Positions 36,903-46,589 of a stretch of 64,000 nt of DNA are shown here, piece after piece. The DNA is from Pseudohoeflea suaedae (GTDB lineage Bacteria > Pseudomonadota > Alphaproteobacteria > Rhizobiales > Rhizobiaceae). The stretch covers positions 1,922,001-1,986,000 of the forward strand of contig NZ_SMSI01000001.1 in the NCBI RefSeq assembly GCF_004354915.1, written 5' to 3'. Numbering within the stretch: position 1 is the stretch's first letter; every line of letters begins with the position of its first letter. Below the pieces are notes generated by a model, which made no database searches, had not been told where the DNA came from, and saw only the letters and a program-made list of their open reading frames with translations. The position numbers and the translations under genes are program-made.

Positions 36903-37185
36903 ATCTCTCAAACGCTTGCTGCATCGGTATTTTTGCAAGCCTTACCGGGGCTGCCGCAAAGTGGCAACATCACAACCGCGAACAGGGCACGCTCGACAGG
37001 GTTGAGCGCGGCTTACGTGATGAATTTTTAAGTCATGCCTAGTTTTCGGCCAGCCAAGGCTTGACGATTTCTGCAATTCGGAATGGTATGGGCCTCAGCG
37101 CATGACGGGGAGAGAGCGGATTGGCAATGCGGTATCCGCGCTGTCTTGCGCCCAAAACAGGGCAACAGAAAAAAGGTTGTATCAA

Positions 37186-38208
37186 ATGAAGTATTCGTTT
37201 TTGTCGGCTGTCGCTGGCGTGGCCGTTGCAGCTGGTCTCGGCGCGACGGCAGCTTCTGCCGCGACGCTCGATGACGTGAAAGCCAAGGGTTTCGTTCAGT
37301 GCGGCGTCTCCACCGGTCTGGCCGGCTTTTCCGCTCCGGACGATGCCGGCGATTGGAAGGGTATCGACGTCGATCTCTGCCGTGGCGTTGCCGCTGCGAT
37401 TTTCGATGACGCGTCGGCTGTGAAGTACAGCCCGCTTTCGGCCAAGGAGCGCTTCACCGCGCTGCAGTCGGGCGAAATCGATATCCTGTCGCGTAACACC
37501 ACCTGGACGATGAGCCGCGACACCGAGCTCGGCCTGAACTTTGCCGGCGTGAACTACTATGACGGTCAGGGCTTCATGGTGCGCAAGTCGCTCGGCGTGA
37601 ACTCCGCGCTGCAGCTTTCGGGCGCGTCGGTCTGCGTTCAGACCGGCACCACCACCGAGCTCAACCTCACCGACTACTTCAAGGCCAACAACATGACCTA
37701 CAATCCGGTCGTGTTCGAGAAGCTCGAGGAAGTGAACGCCGCCTACGATTCGAACCGTTGCGACGTCTACACCACCGACCAGTCCGGCCTGTACGCGATC
37801 CGTCTCGGCCTTTCGGCGCCGGACGATCACGTGGTCCTTCCGGAAGTGATCTCCAAGGAGCCGCTCGGCCCGGTCGTGCGTCAGGGCGACGACCAGTGGT
37901 TCAGCATCGTCAAGTGGGTGCACTTCGCCATGATCAATGCTGAGGAACTCGGCGTGACCTCCGAGAACGTCGACGAAATGATGGATTCGGAAAACCCGAA
38001 CATCATGCGTCTGCTCGGCAAGGAAGGCACCTTCGGCGAAGCCGTGGGTCTTGAAAACGACTGGGCCTACCAGGTCATCAAGAACGTCGGCAACTACGGC
38101 GAAGTCTTCGAGGCCAATGTCGGCGAATCGACCCCGCTCGGCATCGCGCGCGGCCTGAACGCCCTTTGGACCAATGGCGGCCTGCAGTACGCACCGCCGG
38201 TCCGCTAA
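37186..38208 (+). CDS. aapJ: General L-amino acid ABC transporter, substrate-binding protein
   Basis: 340 residues. The N-terminal signal peptide (MKYSFLSAVAGVAVAAGLG, cut after ASA) sends it to the periplasm. The mature protein is a type II solute-binding protein: VQCGVSTGLAGFSAPD, GIDVDLCRGVAAAIF, LSRNTTWTMSRD and CDVYTTDQSGLYAIR. Binds a broad range of L-amino acids in the Aap system of Rhizobium leguminosarum. First of aapJQMP; a strong hairpin follows it and may set its higher expression. Confidence 0.95.
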   Translation: MKYSFLSAVAGVAVAAGLGATAASAATLDDVKAKGFVQCGVSTGLAGFSAPDDAGDWKGIDVDLCRGVAAAIFDDASAVKYSPLSAKERFTALQSGEIDILSRNTTWTMSRDTELGLNFAGVNYYDGQGFMVRKSLGVNSALQLSGASVCVQTGTTTELNLTDYFKANNMTYNPVVFEKLEEVNAAYDSNRCDVYTTDQSGLYAIRLGLSAPDDHVVLPEVISKEPLGPVVRQGDDQWFSIVKWVHFAMINAEELGVTSENVDEMMDSENPNIMRLLGKEGTFGEAVGLENDWAYQVIKNVGNYGEVFEANVGESTPLGIARGLNALWTNGGLQYAPPVR

Positions 38209-38218
38209 GGATCGTTTC

Positions 38219-38250
38219 GGCGCGGGAGCCTGAGGCTTCCGCGCCGTTTT
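38219..38250 (+). terminator. Hairpin between aapJ and aapQ (attenuating terminator or 3' stabiliser)
   Basis: GGCGCGG-A-GCCT / AGGC-T-CCGCGCC stem with a short loop, then GTTTTCC, 10 bases after the aapJ stop. Such hairpins after binding-protein genes reduce read-through and protect the upstream mRNA. Confidence 0.7.
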
Positions 38251-38332
38251 CCTCACGGAAGCGAGGACACCAAAGGACTTCCGATTTGCAGCCGGTGGCA
38301 ACAACCGGACACTTGAAAATGGGGACAGATAG

Positions 38333-39541
38333 ATGGCTCATACCGATGGTGTCGCTGACGGCACCGAGGACTCTGGGCGTGCATCGCTGATTTATGATCC
38401 GAAGGTTCGCGGAGTTTTCTTCCAGGCCATTCTGATCATCGTCGTCGCGTATCTCGTCTATTCCGGCATTTCCAACGCTGCCGGTAACCTCGCACGGGCG
38501 GGGATTGCGTCGGGTTTCGATTTCTTCGGAGAACGGGCCGGTTTCGAGATCGGCCAGACTCTCGTTCACTACACCAATGACAGCACCTATTTCAGGGCCT
38601 TTCTCGTCGGCCTCTTGAATACGCTCATGGTGTCGGCCTTGGGCATCCTGTTTGCCACGATCATCGGTTTCATCGTCGGTCTGGCGCGGCTGTCGCGGAA
38701 CTATCTGATCCGCAAGCTGGCGACCGTCTATGTCGAGACGCTGCGCAACATTCCGCTGCTTTTGCAGCTGCTCTTCTGGTACAAGGCCGTTCTCGCGGTC
38801 CTGCCCAATCCCCGCGAAACGGGGCTTGAGCAGGGGACCACGGTTCTCTGGACGCTCAACAATCGCGGCCTGTACATCCCGCGACTGATCCCGGAAGCGG
38901 GTGCATCGGCCATCCTTGTTGCGGCAATCATTGCCATCGCCCTCTGGGTCGTCATCGGCATGTGGGCCGGCAAGCGCCAGATGAGGACCGGCCAGCAATT
39001 CCCGACCTTCCTGACCGGCCTTGCCATTCTCGTCGGTCTGCCGCTCCTGACGTTCTTCCTCACAGGCATGCCCTTCGATGTGGAATTTTCGGCGCTGCAG
39101 GGCTTCAACATGTCCGGCGGCACCGTGATCCGGCCGGAATTCATCGCGCTCCTTCTCGGTCTCTCGCTCTACACGGCGAGCTTCATTGCCGAAATCGTGC
39201 GCGCGGGCATTCTCGCGGTCGCCAAGGGCCAGACCGAAGCGGCCTATGCTCTCGGGCTGAGCCCCAATCACACGAGCCGGCTGGTCATCATTCCGCAGGC
39301 CATGCGGGTCATCATCCCGCCGCTGACCAGCCAGTATCTGAACCTGACCAAGAACTCGTCGCTCGCCGTTGCCATCGGCTATCCCGATCTCGTGGCGGTC
39401 TTCGGTGGCACCGTTCTCAACCAGACCGGCCAGGCCGTCGAGGTGATCACGATCACGATGCTCGTCTACCTGACGATCTCGTTGCTGACCTCGGCGTTCA
39501 TGAACTGGTTCAACTCTCGCGTCGCACTGGTGGAGCGGTAG
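38333..39541 (+). CDS. aapQ: General L-amino acid ABC transporter permease AapQ
   Basis: 402 residues, inner-membrane permease of the HisM/PAAT group with about eight predicted helices. The EAA coupling loop that contacts the ATPase is [20 protein letters not shown], and the helix containing [20 protein letters not shown] opens the transport core. A large insertion in the middle of the protein is characteristic of Aap-type permeases. It ends one base before aapM. Confidence 0.94.
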   Translation: MAHTDGVADGTEDSGRASLIYDPKVRGVFFQAILIIVVAYLVYSGISNAAGNLARAGIASGFDFFGERAGFEIGQTLVHYTNDSTYFRAFLVGLLNTLMVSALGILFATIIGFIVGLARLSRNYLIRKLATVYVETLRNIPLLLQLLFWYKAVLAVLPNPRETGLEQGTTVLWTLNNRGLYIPRLIPEAGASAILVAAIIAIALWVVIGMWAGKRQMRTGQQFPTFLTGLAILVGLPLLTFFLTGMPFDVEFSALQGFNMSGGTVIRPEFIALLLGLSLYTASFIAEIVRAGILAVAKGQTEAAYALGLSPNHTSRLVIIPQAMRVIIPPLTSQYLNLTKNSSLAVAIGYPDLVAVFGGTVLNQTGQAVEVITITMLVYLTISLLTSAFMNWFNSRVALVER

Positions 39542-39542
39542 G

Positions 39543-40682
39543 ATGCCCGGTATCGAAAACGCAAATCCGTTCGCTTACGTCTCCACCGAGACGATCCCGC
39601 AATCTCCGCCGCCGACCGCGGCCAAGGGGGTCGCCGGCTGGTTGAAGACGAACCTCTTCGCCACACCGCGCGATACGGTTCTCACCATCATCGTGGCGCT
39701 GATCCTTCTCTGGATCGTGCCTCCGATGCTCAACTGGCTGTTCTTCGACGCGGTCTGGACCGGTGACGGCCGTGAGGCATGTCTCGGCGAACATGTCGGC
39801 GCCTGCTGGGCATTCGTGGAAGCCAAGTTCGGGCAGTTCATGTATGGCCGCTATCCGGCCGAACTGCGCTGGCGCGTCGATCTGACAGGCTTTCTGCTGA
39901 TCGCGGGCCTCGTGCCGATCGCCATCCCGAGCGTTCCCTACAAGCGTGAGAATGCGATCTATCTGCTCGTGGTCTTCCCGATCATCGCCTTCATGCTGCT
40001 GACCGGCTGGCCTTTCCTTGAGCCGGTGGAAACATCGCGCTGGGGCGGTCTTCTGGTCACCCTCGTGGTTGCCATCGTCGGCATCGTCGTCTCGTTCCCG
40101 CTCGGCATCCTGCTGGCGCTCGGGCGTCGCTCGAACCTGCCGATCGTCAAGACGATGTCGGTGATCTTCATCGAGTTCTGGCGCGGCGTGCCGCTGATCA
40201 CCGTGCTCTTCATGTCTTCGGTCATGCTGCCGCTCTTCCTGCCGGCGGACGTGTCCTTCGACAAGCTGCTGCGCGCCCTGATCGGTGTGGCGCTGTTCTC
40301 CTCGGCCTACATGGCAGAGGTGATCCGCGGCGGCCTGCAGGCCATCCCGAAGGGGCAGTACGAAGCCGCCAACGCCATGGCTTTGACCTACTGGCAGGGC
40401 ATGCGCCTCATCATCCTGCCGCAGGCGCTCAAGCTGGTCATCCCGGGAATCGTCAACACCTTCATCGGTCTGTTCAAGGATACGAGCCTGGTGCTGATCA
40501 TCGGTATTTTCGACCTGCTCGGCATCGTGCAGCAGAACTTCACCGACACGAACTGGATCTCGCCGGCCACGCCTGCGACGGGCCTCGTCTTCGCGGCCTT
40601 CATCTACTTCATCTTCTGCTTCGGCATGTCGCGTTATTCCGCCTTCATGGAAGAGCGCCTGGACACCGGACACAAGCGATAA
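39543..40682 (+). CDS. aapM: General L-amino acid ABC transporter permease AapM
   Basis: 379 residues, second permease. The EAA loop reads [20 protein letters not shown], and [14 protein letters not shown] begins the core domain. It has a long cytoplasmic N-terminus (about 50 residues) before the first helix and a periplasmic loop with two cysteines. Start one base after aapQ; the ATG follows the aapQ stop so closely that translation is likely coupled. Confidence 0.94.
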   Translation: MPGIENANPFAYVSTETIPQSPPPTAAKGVAGWLKTNLFATPRDTVLTIIVALILLWIVPPMLNWLFFDAVWTGDGREACLGEHVGACWAFVEAKFGQFMYGRYPAELRWRVDLTGFLLIAGLVPIAIPSVPYKRENAIYLLVVFPIIAFMLLTGWPFLEPVETSRWGGLLVTLVVAIVGIVVSFPLGILLALGRRSNLPIVKTMSVIFIEFWRGVPLITVLFMSSVMLPLFLPADVSFDKLLRALIGVALFSSAYMAEVIRGGLQAIPKGQYEAANAMALTYWQGMRLIILPQALKLVIPGIVNTFIGLFKDTSLVLIIGIFDLLGIVQQNFTDTNWISPATPATGLVFAAFIYFIFCFGMSRYSAFMEERLDTGHKR

Positions 40683-40697
40683 CAAAGGAACAGCAAC

Positions 40698-41480
40698 ATG
40701 TCTGAACAGGCTGCCCCCGCCCCAGCTAAAATGGAAGTCTCGGAAACCGAGGTCGCCGTCGAGCTGATCAACATGAACAAGTGGTACGGCGAGTTCCACG
40801 TGCTCAGGAACATCAACCTCAAGGTCATGCGCGGCGAGCGCATCGTCATTGCCGGTCCTTCGGGCTCCGGCAAGTCGACCATGATCCGCTGCATCAACCG
40901 TCTGGAAGAACACCAGAAGGGCAAGATCATCGTCGACGGGATCGAGCTGACCAACGACCTCAAGAAAATCGACGAGGTCCGCCGCGAGGTCGGCATGGTG
41001 TTCCAGCACTTCAACCTCTTTCCGCACCTGACCATTCTCGAGAACTGCACGCTCGCGCCGATCTGGGTTCGCAAGATGCCCAAGAAGAAGGCCGAGGAGA
41101 TCGCGATGCACTATCTCGAGCGCGTCAAGATTCCGGAACAGGCCAACAAGTATCCGGGACAGCTCTCGGGCGGTCAGCAGCAGCGCGTGGCGATCGCCAG
41201 GTCGCTGTGCATGAACCCGCGCATCATGCTCTTCGACGAGCCGACCTCCGCGCTCGACCCGGAAATGATCAAGGAAGTTCTCGACACCATGGTGGGGCTT
41301 GCCGAGGAAGGCATGACCATGCTGTGCGTCACCCACGAAATGGGCTTTGCCCGCCAGGTCGCCAACCGCGTGATCTTCATGGACCAGGGCCAGATCGTCG
41401 AGCAGAACGATCCGATCAACTTCTTCGACCATCCGCAGCACGAGCGCACGAAGCTCTTCCTCAGCCAGATCCTTCACTAG
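40698..41480 (+). CDS. aapP: General L-amino acid ABC transporter ATPase AapP
   Basis: 260 residues, polar-amino-acid family ATPase. Walker [11 protein letters not shown]-loop in [10 protein letters not shown], signature LSGGQQQR, Walker [13 protein letters not shown] and H-loop CVTHEMGFA. An N-terminal extension of about 20 residues, rich in Ala, Pro and Glu, is typical of AapP. Last gene of the operon; the shared terminator at 41506 follows. Confidence 0.96.
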   Translation: MSEQAAPAPAKMEVSETEVAVELINMNKWYGEFHVLRNINLKVMRGERIVIAGPSGSGKSTMIRCINRLEEHQKGKIIVDGIELTNDLKKIDEVRREVGMVFQHFNLFPHLTILENCTLAPIWVRKMPKKKAEEIAMHYLERVKIPEQANKYPGQLSGGQQQRVAIARSLCMNPRIMLFDEPTSALDPEMIKEVLDTMVGLAEEGMTMLCVTHEMGFARQVANRVIFMDQGQIVEQNDPINFFDHPQHERTKLFLSQILH

Positions 41481-41505
41481 AGTCCGGACTGTAGGGATGA
41501 AAAAA

Positions 41506-41532
41506 GACAAGGGGCGCCGAGCGCCCCTTGTC
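41506..41532. terminator. Bidirectional terminator between aapP and the VOC gene
   Basis: 12-bp perfect stem GACAAGGGGCGC/GCGCCCCTTGTC with a three-base loop; a T-run on the minus strand (AAAAAA on plus). Confidence 0.88.
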
Positions 41533-41541
41533 CGTTTGTGC

Positions 41542-41964
41542 CTAGAGGCCGAAGGTCACGTGCCCGTCGGCATCGATCGCCCAGGCCGGGTTCCAGGCGA
41601 TTTCCCAAGTGTGATCGTCGGGATCGGCGACATAGCCGCGATATCCGCCGTGGGGCGGTGCGTCGGCCGGCCGCAGGATCCTGCCTCCTGCCGCTTCGAG
41701 CCTTTCCATGAGCGGTTCGACGTCTTCGCTGTTGGCGACGTTGTGCGCCAGGGCGGCAGCGCCGGGGGCGAGCAGAGAGGACCGTCCCATGTCCTCCGCG
41801 AGCGCGGAGGCGAGCCAGGTGCCGAGAACGAACCCGTTCATCTGGTAGAAGGCGATTTCGTCGTTCCTGAAGACCGGTGCCCAACCGAAACCGTCGGCAT
41901 AAAAGCGCATCGAGCGGTCGAGATCGGAAATGCCGAGTGTGATGACGGAGACTTGCTGTTGCAT
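41542..41964 (-). CDS. VOC family (glyoxalase/dioxygenase-like) protein
   Basis: 140 residues, two beta-alpha-beta-beta-beta modules: LGISDLDRSMRFYADGFGW at the N-terminus and GYVADPDDHTWEIAWNP near the C-terminus. By family a small metal-dependent lyase or resistance protein; substrate not evident. I prefer the ATG at 41964 because GGAAGGGT lies eight bases upstream; the ATG at 41970 would be too close. The leader holds hairpins (41986-42002 and near 42048-42062). Confidence 0.88.
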   Translation of the reverse strand: MQQQVSVITLGISDLDRSMRFYADGFGWAPVFRNDEIAFYQMNGFVLGTWLASALAEDMGRSSLLAPGAAALAHNVANSEDVEPLMERLEAAGGRILRPADAPPHGGYRGYVADPDDHTWEIAWNPAWAIDADGHVTFGL

Positions 41965-42144
41965 GAACATACCCTTCCTATCGGCGCCCGCACCATGCGG
42001 GCGACTGGATAGTCTTGGGCCGCAACGACATGCGATAACGGAAGGACCCGCATTCGCGGGGGCCGGGCCAACCTTCCCGACCTAACCTGTTTCAGACCGG
42101 ACGGAACATAAAAATCGAGACCAACGGAGTCAAGTGCGCGCTAC

Positions 42145-42160
42145 AGCCCGGTGGCTCGCC
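42145..42160. repeat. 16-bp direct repeat, left copy
   Basis: AGCCCGGTGGCTCGCC, identical to 43353-43368. Lies seven bases outside the stop codon of the orphan nuclease gene. Confidence 0.8.
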
Positions 42161-42166
42161 GGCGGA

Positions 42167-43222
42167 CTAAGAATCTACGTATTTTGCAGCAGTTTTTCGA
42201 ATGCGCTCGGCATAGTTATAGATATCGTCGAGCGAGCCAATCAATACCTTATCTTCCACTTCGTTATCAAATAACCCGAGATACTTCACGCTTCGGTTCA
42301 AGTGTAGTCTTGCAAGCGGCTTCCTGTTGTTGTTGTCGACCAGCACGGCGCAATAGCTTCTGGCGTCCCTTATAAAAATCCTGCTGGGCGCGATCACTTC
42401 ACGCGCTATCGCTTTTGCGATCATATAGCCTTCGCGCTCTTCCTCCGTGGTTATGATCTCTTCCGTCTTGTCTGTGGTAGTTTCGTTTTCTTCGATTGTG
42501 GGCTCAGTGTCAGCCAGTGCAGAATTCAACCGGCTTTTCACTGAATCCATGATCACCTCGCGAAACGCGACCTTGGCGATGCCCATCAGCATCTCTTTTA
42601 CTTGCGCGGTAAGGCGACCGTCGTAGACCGAGCCAGCCACGAGTTTGACGAATTCTTCAGTTGGGGATTCGATGAGGGCTGATATTTCACGTTTCATACT
42701 GGAGGTATATTTCAGCCTTTCGGCTGTCGCTAATATCGCATCTACATCGAACGATGACTTCTCAAATTTTCTGAGTTCATTGATTAGGTTGGGTTGCAGA
42801 TCGGACATTTCAAATATCATAAATGGCCGTGTATCGAGCTTGTTCGGCTCTTCCAAGTCAGTGTAAAAATTAAAAGTCCGACCATTGGTTAGAATTGCGA
42901 ATTTGGCCTTTGTAACCGAAAAATAGCGATAGAGCTGATCGAGATGCTTCTTCTCCAGAGTTGTCGCTATCGGTTTGCATTCAATTAGTATTTGTATGTC
43001 GTCATCAATTTTTATCGCGTAATCAACCTTCTCTCCCTTCTTTCCCACGGCATCTGCCGTGAACTCGGGAATGACTTCGAGAGGATTGAATACATCGAAG
43101 CCAAGGAGTGACAAAAATGGCAGCACAATTGACGTCTTGACCGCTTCTTCCGTACTCATTTGGCTTGAATGTTCTTTTATCCTCTCCGAAAGTAAACGAA
43201 GTGATTGCTCTGGATTGCTCAT
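42167..43222 (-). CDS. Orphan HsdR-N-like PD-(D/E)XK restriction protein
   Basis: 351 residues. The N-terminal domain resembles the nuclease domain of type I restriction R subunits (HSDR_N): VDYAIKID, then LIECKP giving D67 and E81-x-K83. This is followed by FAILTNGRTFNFYTDLE, typical of the stand-alone version. The middle is helical with an acidic linker. The C-terminal domain (about 265-351) has SYCAVLVDNNNRKPLARLH and SLDDIYNYAERI. No helicase domain, methylase or specificity subunit adjoins it. Good AAGGGGGGAAG ribosome binding site. More AT-rich than its neighbours and flanked by 16-bp repeats, so acquired horizontally. Confidence 0.85.
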   Translation of the reverse strand: MSNPEQSLRLLSERIKEHSSQMSTEEAVKTSIVLPFLSLLGFDVFNPLEVIPEFTADAVGKKGEKVDYAIKIDDDIQILIECKPIATTLEKKHLDQLYRYFSVTKAKFAILTNGRTFNFYTDLEEPNKLDTRPFMIFEMSDLQPNLINELRKFEKSSFDVDAILATAERLKYTSSMKREISALIESPTEEFVKLVAGSVYDGRLTAQVKEMLMGIAKVAFREVIMDSVKSRLNSALADTEPTIEENETTTDKTEEIITTEEEREGYMIAKAIAREVIAPSRIFIRDARSYCAVLVDNNNRKPLARLHLNRSVKYLGLFDNEVEDKVLIGSLDDIYNYAERIRKTAAKYVDS

Positions 43223-43342
43223 TGTCTTCCCCCCTTAAAGGTCCCTCTTACGCTGTAACGTACGAGTAAGACGGCGGAAGTGCAATCATCAGGCGAAGGT
43301 CGGTGAACTGCTCGCGGAGACGCTTGCGCCCACCAAAATCAG

Positions 43343-44491
43343 TTATGCGTCTAGCCCGGTGGCTCGCCAGCTGTAGAGCCAGTCGAGATCGGCGGCGAGG
43401 TCTTCCGGCTTGCGCAGCGAGAGGACCACATCGCGGGCGAGCCGGGCGGGGCCGCGTGCGTGATAGGCGAAGCGGTTGAAGGCGGCGCGTTTGCGCGCCC
43501 GCGCCACCCGGGCACGGCGTCGTTCTTCCCAGCGGAATATGGCGGTCCGGCCCTCATGGGCGGCAGACGCCAGCTCCCAGGCGTCCTCGATGGCCATGGC
43601 CGCCCCTTGCGCGGCGAAAGGAACCATGGCGTGTGCCGCATCGCCGATCAGTACCGTTTTGCCGCCATCGAAATAAGCGCCGTCCGACATCTGGTACAGC
43701 GGCCAATAGGTCACTGAATCCGCGTCGCGCATAGTCATGCGCAGCGTCGGGTGCCAGCGGGCGAAGCGTTCGAAGAGCCTGGCGCGGTTGTCGGTCGATG
43801 TCGCATAGGACCAGTCCGCCCCCGGATCCTCGCCAGTGGTGATGGCCACCATGCTGACCTTCGCGCCCCCCTTGACCGGATAGGCCACGAGATGGCTTTC
43901 GGGTCCCATGAAGGCTGTGACGTTGTGCGGATCGATGAAGGAGACCGCAGTCTGCGCGCCGACCATCATCCGCCAGGCCACGAGCCCGGTGAACGAGGGG
44001 GAGCCCGCATGCTTGAGACGGCGGCGATTGGCCGACCATACGCCATCGGCGATGACCACGAGATCGGCGTCGCTCTCGCCGAGGTCGCCGGGTTCGATCC
44101 GGCTGCCGGTCTCGATCGAGATGGTCGGGGTGTTTTCTGCGGCCTGGAAGAGCAGCTTCTGCAGATCCGCGCGGTGGATCACGCCGTAAGGCGATTTCCA
44201 GCGTTGCTCCGCAGCGGTGCCGGCGGGAACATGGGTGATGGTATCGAGGGTGATGCCGCTCGCAAGGACGATGCGATCCGGCCGGTGCATGACCTTGTCG
44301 AGCGCAGGGCCGAGGCCGAGCGCGTGCAGGATGTGGGTGCAATTGGGCGAGAGCTGCAGGCCCGCGCCGACTTCGCGAATTTCCTCGGCCCGTTCGCGAA
44401 GGCGCACCGTCCAGCCCGCACGGGAAAAGGCGAGGGCCGCGGCAAGTCCCGCCATGCCTGCGCCGACGATATCAACTTTCGTCCCTGTCAT
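43343..44491 (-). CDS. FAD-dependent monooxygenase (salicylate hydroxylase-like)
   Basis: 382 residues, group A flavoprotein monooxygenase. FAD loop IVGAGMAGLAAA near residue 9, the DG motif in VVIADGVWSANRRRL, and GDAAHAMVPFAAQGAAMAIED for FAD ribityl binding. Catalyses NAD(P)H-dependent hydroxylation of aromatic rings or related substrates; UbiH-like or salicylate-type specificity cannot be separated by eye. The last codons contain the right copy of the 16-bp repeat, so its 3' end borders the nuclease insertion. Confidence 0.9.
   Translation of the reverse strand: MTGTKVDIVGAGMAGLAAALAFSRAGWTVRLRERAEEIREVGAGLQLSPNCTHILHALGLGPALDKVMHRPDRIVLASGITLDTITHVPAGTAAEQRWKSPYGVIHRADLQKLLFQAAENTPTISIETGSRIEPGDLGESDADLVVIADGVWSANRRRLKHAGSPSFTGLVAWRMMVGAQTAVSFIDPHNVTAFMGPESHLVAYPVKGGAKVSMVAITTGEDPGADWSYATSTDNRARLFERFARWHPTLRMTMRDADSVTYWPLYQMSDGAYFDGGKTVLIGDAAHAMVPFAAQGAAMAIEDAWELASAAHEGRTAIFRWEERRRARVARARKRAAFNRFAYHARGPARLARDVVLSLRKPEDLAADLDWLYSWRATGLDA
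43353..43368. repeat. 16-bp direct repeat, right copy
   Basis: AGCCCGGTGGCTCGCC inside the 3' end of the FAD monooxygenase gene; matches 42145-42160. Confidence 0.8.
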
Positions 44492-44511
44492 GGCAGGGCC
44501 CCCTTACGCGA

Positions 44512-44757
44512 TCAGGCGGCAAGCTCGTCGTAGCTGCACCCGGCGGGGATGGTGGTCACATCGTCGAGCTCCGCATTGTACTTAAACAGTGTGGAGCAGT
44601 AGGGGCAGACCTTCTCGGCGTCATGACCCATGTCGAGAAACACGTGAGGGTGGTCGTAGGGCGGATGAGCGCCCACGCACATGAACTCCTTCGCGCCGAT
44701 TTCGATCGCGGCGTGACCAGCTGTGTTCTGGAAGTGCGGAATTCTGTGTCCGGCCAT
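44512..44757 (-). CDS. Zinc-finger domain protein, NDUFS6-like
   Basis: 81 residues. The C-terminal zinc site of the CHCC type, with a cysteine in KEFMCVG, a histidine in the following loop and the pair CPYCS, matches the NDUFS6/13 kDa accessory subunit of complex I and its alphaproteobacterial homologues. HPHVFLDMG is also family-typical. Start at MAGHRIPHFQ with AAGGAGA upstream; the longer reverse frame is an artefact. 20 bases upstream of the monooxygenase gene on the same strand. Confidence 0.85.
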   Translation of the reverse strand: MAGHRIPHFQNTAGHAAIEIGAKEFMCVGAHPPYDHPHVFLDMGHDAEKVCPYCSTLFKYNAELDDVTTIPAGCSYDELAA

Positions 44758-44907
44758 TCCCTGTCTCCTTAGAAACCCTTCGTTTCGGCCGGAACATATA
44801 CGCCAACATTTGAAATGTGTAGGCCGAAATTGCCGCATCGCCGCAATCTTCACCCGGTTTGCAAAATCCTTCGATTGCATTACCTCAGGAAGACAAAAGG
44901 AGACCCC

Positions 44908-45684
44908 ATGAACGTCGATACCCTTCAGTCTGCCCGCGTGCGTAATGGTGACGTGGAAATCGCCTGGTATGAAGGCGGCCGATCCGATGGCGAGCCGATC
45001 CTGCTCATTCACGGTTTTGCCTCCACGGCCCAGGTCAACTGGGTGTCGCCCGGCTGGTTCAGGACGCTTGGCGAGGCGGGCTACCGGGTGATCGCGCTCG
45101 ACAATCGCGGCCACGGAAAGTCCGACAAGCCGCACGACCCGGCGGCTTATACGCCCGAGAACATGGCTTCGGACGCGGTTGCGGTGCTCGGGGATGCGGG
45201 TATCGAGAAGGCGCATGTCTTCGGCTATTCGATGGGCGCGCGCAATTCGGCCTTCCTGACCATCGCCCATCCGGAGATGGTCCGCTCGGTGATCTTCGGC
45301 GGTCTGGGGATCGGCATGGTCGAAGGGGTAGGGGATTGGGATCCGATTGCCGACGCCTTGAGCGCTCCCTCGATCGACGACGTGACCCACAAGCGCGGCA
45401 GAATGTTCCGCGCCTTTGCCGACCAGACGAAAAGCGACCGCCAGGCGCTTGCTGCCTGCATTCGCACCTCGCGCAAGCTCGTTACGCGCCAACAGGTCGC
45501 CGCGATCGGTCAGCCGGTCCTCATAGGCGTGGGAACGGAAGACGATATCGCCGGCTCCGCCGATGAACTGGCCGAGCTTCTGCCCAACGGCAGGGCTTTC
45601 CATATCGAGGGTCGCGATCACATGCTCTCGGTGGGCGACAAGACCTTCAAGCGAGCCGTTCTCGAATTTCTCGGTGAGCAATGA
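44908..45684 (+). CDS. Alpha/beta hydrolase 1
   Basis: 258 residues. HGFASTAQVNW oxyanion region, ALDNRGHGKSDKP, nucleophile elbow GYSMGARNS (Ser), acid in GTEDDIAGS and the catalytic His in GRDHMLSVG. Likely an esterase or lyase of the alpha/beta fold. ATG after AAAAGGAGA. The final bases overlap the start of a second hydrolase gene (ATGA), so the two are translated together. Confidence 0.92.
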   Translation: MNVDTLQSARVRNGDVEIAWYEGGRSDGEPILLIHGFASTAQVNWVSPGWFRTLGEAGYRVIALDNRGHGKSDKPHDPAAYTPENMASDAVAVLGDAGIEKAHVFGYSMGARNSAFLTIAHPEMVRSVIFGGLGIGMVEGVGDWDPIADALSAPSIDDVTHKRGRMFRAFADQTKSDRQALAACIRTSRKLVTRQQVAAIGQPVLIGVGTEDDIAGSADELAELLPNGRAFHIEGRDHMLSVGDKTFKRAVLEFLGEQ

Positions 45685-46562
45685 GCCACCGGCAGGATAT
45701 CATCGAATTCATCGGCGCCGAGGACAATCTGCTCGTCGCCGATCGCCACATCCCGGCCGAGGGCCGCGAGCACGGCGCGCCGGTCCTCCTTCTGCACGGC
45801 GGCGGCCAGACCCGGCATGCGTGGGGCAAGGCGGCGTCGATCATCGCCGAGGCCGGCCATCGTGCCTATACGGTCGATCAGCGCGGCCATGGCGACAGCG
45901 CATGGGTGCCGAGCAAGGCCTATGCGACGCCGGACTATGCCGAGGACGCCGTGGCGCTTGCCGGGCAGATCACGCGGGAAACCGGAACGCCCCCCGTGCT
46001 CGTCGGCGCATCGCTCGGCGGCCTGGCGGGGCTGGGGGCGACCCGGATCGCCGGCAACGAGCGGTTCGCGGGCCTTGTGCTCGTCGACGTCACGCCGCAT
46101 CTCGATCGCGACGGGGTGAGCAAGATACAGGGCTTCATGTCCGCGCGCATGCATGAGGGCTTCGCCACGCTCGAGGAGGCGGCCGACGCGATCGCCGCCT
46201 ATCTGCCGCACCGCAAGCGTCCAAGCTCCCTCGACGGCCTTGCCAAGAACCTGCGGCGGCACCCGGACGGGCGCTATCGCTGGCACTGGGATCCGGCCTT
46301 CATCGACGGTCCGCGCACGGTCAATACCGGCGGTGAGAGAGTGCAGGACGAGTTGATCGCCGCCGCACGCGATTTGACGCTGCCGACGCTGCTCGTTCGC
46401 GGCCAGCAGTCCGAACTGGTCACGGAAGAAGCGGTCGCCGCTTTCCGAGAACTGGCGCCCGAGGCGCGTTACGTCGATGTCTCCGGAGCAGGGCACATGG
46501 TGGCGGGGGACCGCAACGACGCCTTCAACGAGGCGATTATCGGCTTTCTCGAAAACCTGTGA
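45681..46562 (+). CDS. Alpha/beta hydrolase 2
   Basis: 293 residues. LLLHGGGQTRHAWGKAA, VDQRGHGDSAW, nucleophile elbow GASLGGLAGL and the terminal His in SGAGHMVAGDRND. Cap domain between about residues 140 and 210. Similar in layout to epoxide hydrolases and haloperoxidase-like enzymes; substrate unknown. Coupled to hydrolase 1; the pair are not close copies of each other, so they may act in sequence on one pathway. Confidence 0.92.
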   Translation: MSHRQDIIEFIGAEDNLLVADRHIPAEGREHGAPVLLLHGGGQTRHAWGKAASIIAEAGHRAYTVDQRGHGDSAWVPSKAYATPDYAEDAVALAGQITRETGTPPVLVGASLGGLAGLGATRIAGNERFAGLVLVDVTPHLDRDGVSKIQGFMSARMHEGFATLEEAADAIAAYLPHRKRPSSLDGLAKNLRRHPDGRYRWHWDPAFIDGPRTVNTGGERVQDELIAAARDLTLPTLLVRGQQSELVTEEAVAAFRELAPEARYVDVSGAGHMVAGDRNDAFNEAIIGFLENL

Positions 46563-46589
46563 TGCCGGACTGCCCAGGCCTGGAGCAGG

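Noticed and set aside
36903-37035. Possible SAM-type riboswitch in the metC leader
   Set aside because: I looked for the SAM-II layout (conserved loop and pseudoknot) on the minus strand, but the segments do not pair in the expected way and the signature bases are missing.
39510-41510. 666-codon frame antisense to aapM and aapP
   Set aside because: Runs through two conserved transporter genes; composition is the typical shadow rich in His, Asp, Glu and Arg.
42050-42115. Weak likeness to the SRP RNA core (AGGTTAGGTCGGGAAGG on the minus strand)
   Set aside because: The conserved GGAAGCAGCC part of domain IV is absent and no long closing helix is visible.
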